In this document: positions 62,873 through 64,000 of the stretch, piece after piece
Layout of the letters: each line of letters starts with the position of its first letter
Numbering within the stretch: position 1 is the stretch's first letter
Origin: Marinobacter mobilis
GTDB taxonomy: Bacteria; Pseudomonadota; Gammaproteobacteria; Pseudomonadales; Oleiphilaceae
DNA: 64,000 nt
Assembly (NCBI RefSeq): GCF_900106945.1
Contig: NZ_FNNE01000008.1
Location: forward strand, 62,001-126,000
Direction: 5' to 3'
Program-made: the position numbers and the translations under genes
Notes under the pieces: generated by a model
Told to the model about the DNA's origin: nothing
The model's database searches: none
What the model saw: the letters and a program-made list of their open reading frames with translations, nothing else

Positions 62873-64000
62873 TGTTGGTGCCTTATCATCAATTCGTAGA
62901 GCCGGAAGGCATTTGCCAGCAGGGCATCCTGCCGGTCGGGGTCATCGGCATGCAGCGGTAGCATCGACAGGAACAGCTGGATTTGCATGGCGTACAGCTC
63001 AACCGGCGTCAGTGAAAACTGTTCTTCGACCATTTCCAGAAAGTGTTGCTGCACGTCGCGCTGCCGCTTGTGATCGGGGAGCTCAATCCTGATCCGGTCG
63101 CCGCTGATGGTGGTCGTGTGATAGCCGGCAATAATCCAGTCATAGAGCCCGAGGATGGAATGGCTCAGCTTGGCCAAGTCATAACGGGTGTCACCGTAAC
63201 TGCTGAGCTCACCATCCAGGGTGATCCCTCTGGGGTCTATCACCTTGATCCGGTTGGTACGGAAGTCATACAGAATGTTGCTGAAGCAGAAGTCTCCGTG
63301 CATCAGGCAGTGCTGGGTCGCGACGGAGGGGAGGCGACAGCCGCTTTCCCGCTCGAGGTCGGCAATGGACAGTGCCAGGGAGGGGGCGGAATCCGGTCCA
63401 TAGTGCCAGACCTTATCCTTGCTGATACCGCGTTCCTGGCAAAACGTGTTCAGGCGCTCACCGGTCTTGGTGTTGAAGAGATCTGCCAGCGAGGTGGATG
63501 GCTGCCCCTCCGGTGCCGGATAGGACCGACAGTCCCCCAGAAAGGTCAGACACTTCTGAAGAATCTTGCGCCACAACAGGGGAGGGATATCTGCGAACAC
63601 ATACAGCTCATTCAGCGCTGTGTGGTGCAGGTATTCCAGGCGATAGGTAAAGGAATGACCGCCTTTGTCCGGGCTGCCAAGATATTGGGGAGTGTACTGT
63701 CGCATCATGGGTGGCAGGCTTTCAAACCACCGGGCTTCACCTTCAATCTTACGGTCGTTTTCGCTGGATTTCTCGATCCAGCCCGGGGTGATTCTCAACT
63801 CATTGAACATGCGTTGAGTGGTGAAGGTGGATTTGGAGTGGTAGTAACTGTTGGCGTGGCCAAAGTCCAGCCAGTTGCTGACCTTGACGGTACTCAGTCC
63901 AACCGCATTGCGGTAACGGGCGAGCCCCTGCAGGAAGTTCCAGTTGCATTGGGTGATGCAGCGAATCAATTGCCGGGGATTGCTGAACTTGAAATACCCG
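62869..64000 (-). CDS. Aminoglycoside phosphotransferase-like kinase (partial, start beyond the right edge)
   Basis: At least 376 residues. The frame is open to the edge and the sequence before the first TTG (GYFKFSNPRQLI) still looks coding, so the true start lies outside. The kinase core shows CLMHGDFCFSNILYD (catalytic Asp) and IKVIDPRG (metal-binding Asp). It resembles capsule-cluster proteins of the choline/aminoglycoside kinase fold. Together with the nucleotidyltransferase it suggests phosphorylation and nucleotide activation of a small decoration for the surface polysaccharide. Confidence 0.75.
   Translation of the reverse strand, partial: GYFKFSNPRQLIRCITQCNWNFLQGLARYRNAVGLSTVKVSNWLDFGHANSYYHSKSTFTTQRMFNELRITPGWIEKSSENDRKIEGEARWFESLPPMMRQYTPQYLGSPDKGGHSFTYRLEYLHHTALNELYVFADIPPLLWRKILQKCLTFLGDCRSYPAPEGQPSTSLADLFNTKTGERLNTFCQERGISKDKVWHYGPDSAPSLALSIADLERESGCRLPSVATQHCLMHGDFCFSNILYDFRTNRIKVIDPRGITLDGELSSYGDTRYDLAKLSHSILGLYDWIIAGYHTTTISGDRIRIELPDHKRQRDVQQHFLEMVEEQFSLTPVELYAMQIQLFLSMLPLHADDPDRQDALLANAFRLYELMIRHQQ

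Overview
The window reads as a chromosomal segment of a marine gammaproteobacterium, most likely Marinobacter or a close relative. This is inferred from gene content and order: a Pseudomonas-like exa/pqq/erc alcohol-oxidation locus, NtrB-NtrC with glnA and glnE, an NhaD-type Na+/H+ antiporter, malate:quinone oxidoreductase, msrA/msrB and a lipopolysaccharide region. No rRNA, tRNA, insertion sequence, prophage or CRISPR array was seen. Coding density is high and the genes form several tight operons.

Layout. (1) 1-2656: the 3' end of a PQQ-dependent alcohol dehydrogenase and its aldehyde dehydrogenase partner. (2) 2858-12676, minus strand: a ten-gene operon of one Ser/Thr kinase, two PP2C phosphatases, four FHA-domain proteins, a MotA/ExbB-like and a MotB-like membrane protein, and a thermolysin-like (M4) peptidase whose propeptide is encoded by a separate gene. 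This is the most unusual part of the window and I do not recognise it as a named system. (3) 13010-21117: pqqA, B, C, D, E, an S9 peptidase (pqqH-like), the iron-containing alcohol dehydrogenase ercA and the hybrid sensor kinase ercS. Regions 1 and 3 would together perform and regulate periplasmic alcohol oxidation, and region 2 sits between them. (4) 21273-28583: a small unknown protein, fumC, a CDP-archaeol-synthase-like membrane protein, a phosphoesterase, msrA, msrB, a candidate phosphate-regulated small RNA, a SorAB-like sulfite dehydrogenase and an acyltransferase. (5) 28600-37716: two cation antiporters, mqo, uvrA, a YajR-type transporter and ssb. (6) 37799-41061: an AraC-type regulator divergent from a dehydratase-family/metallo-beta-lactamase-fold pair. 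(7) 41197-48418: ntrC, ntrB, a DUF4124 protein, glnA with a sigma-54 promoter and an NtrC site, and divergent typA. (8) 48544-57858: a prolyl aminopeptidase, dtd, a porin preceded by a long leader rich in potential hairpins, a CYTH protein, a potassium channel, glnE and ilvE. (9) 58002 to the right edge: Kdo kinase, O-antigen ligase, WavE-like and GT4 glycosyltransferases, and a nucleotidyltransferase/kinase-like pair, i.e. lipopolysaccharide core and surface polysaccharide synthesis. The last gene runs off the window.

Functionally, the window joins carbon entry (alcohol to aldehyde to acid, fumarase, Mqo) with nitrogen assimilation (GlnA, its adenylyltransferase GlnE, NtrBC) and envelope functions. 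All calls come from reading the sequence. No database search was run.
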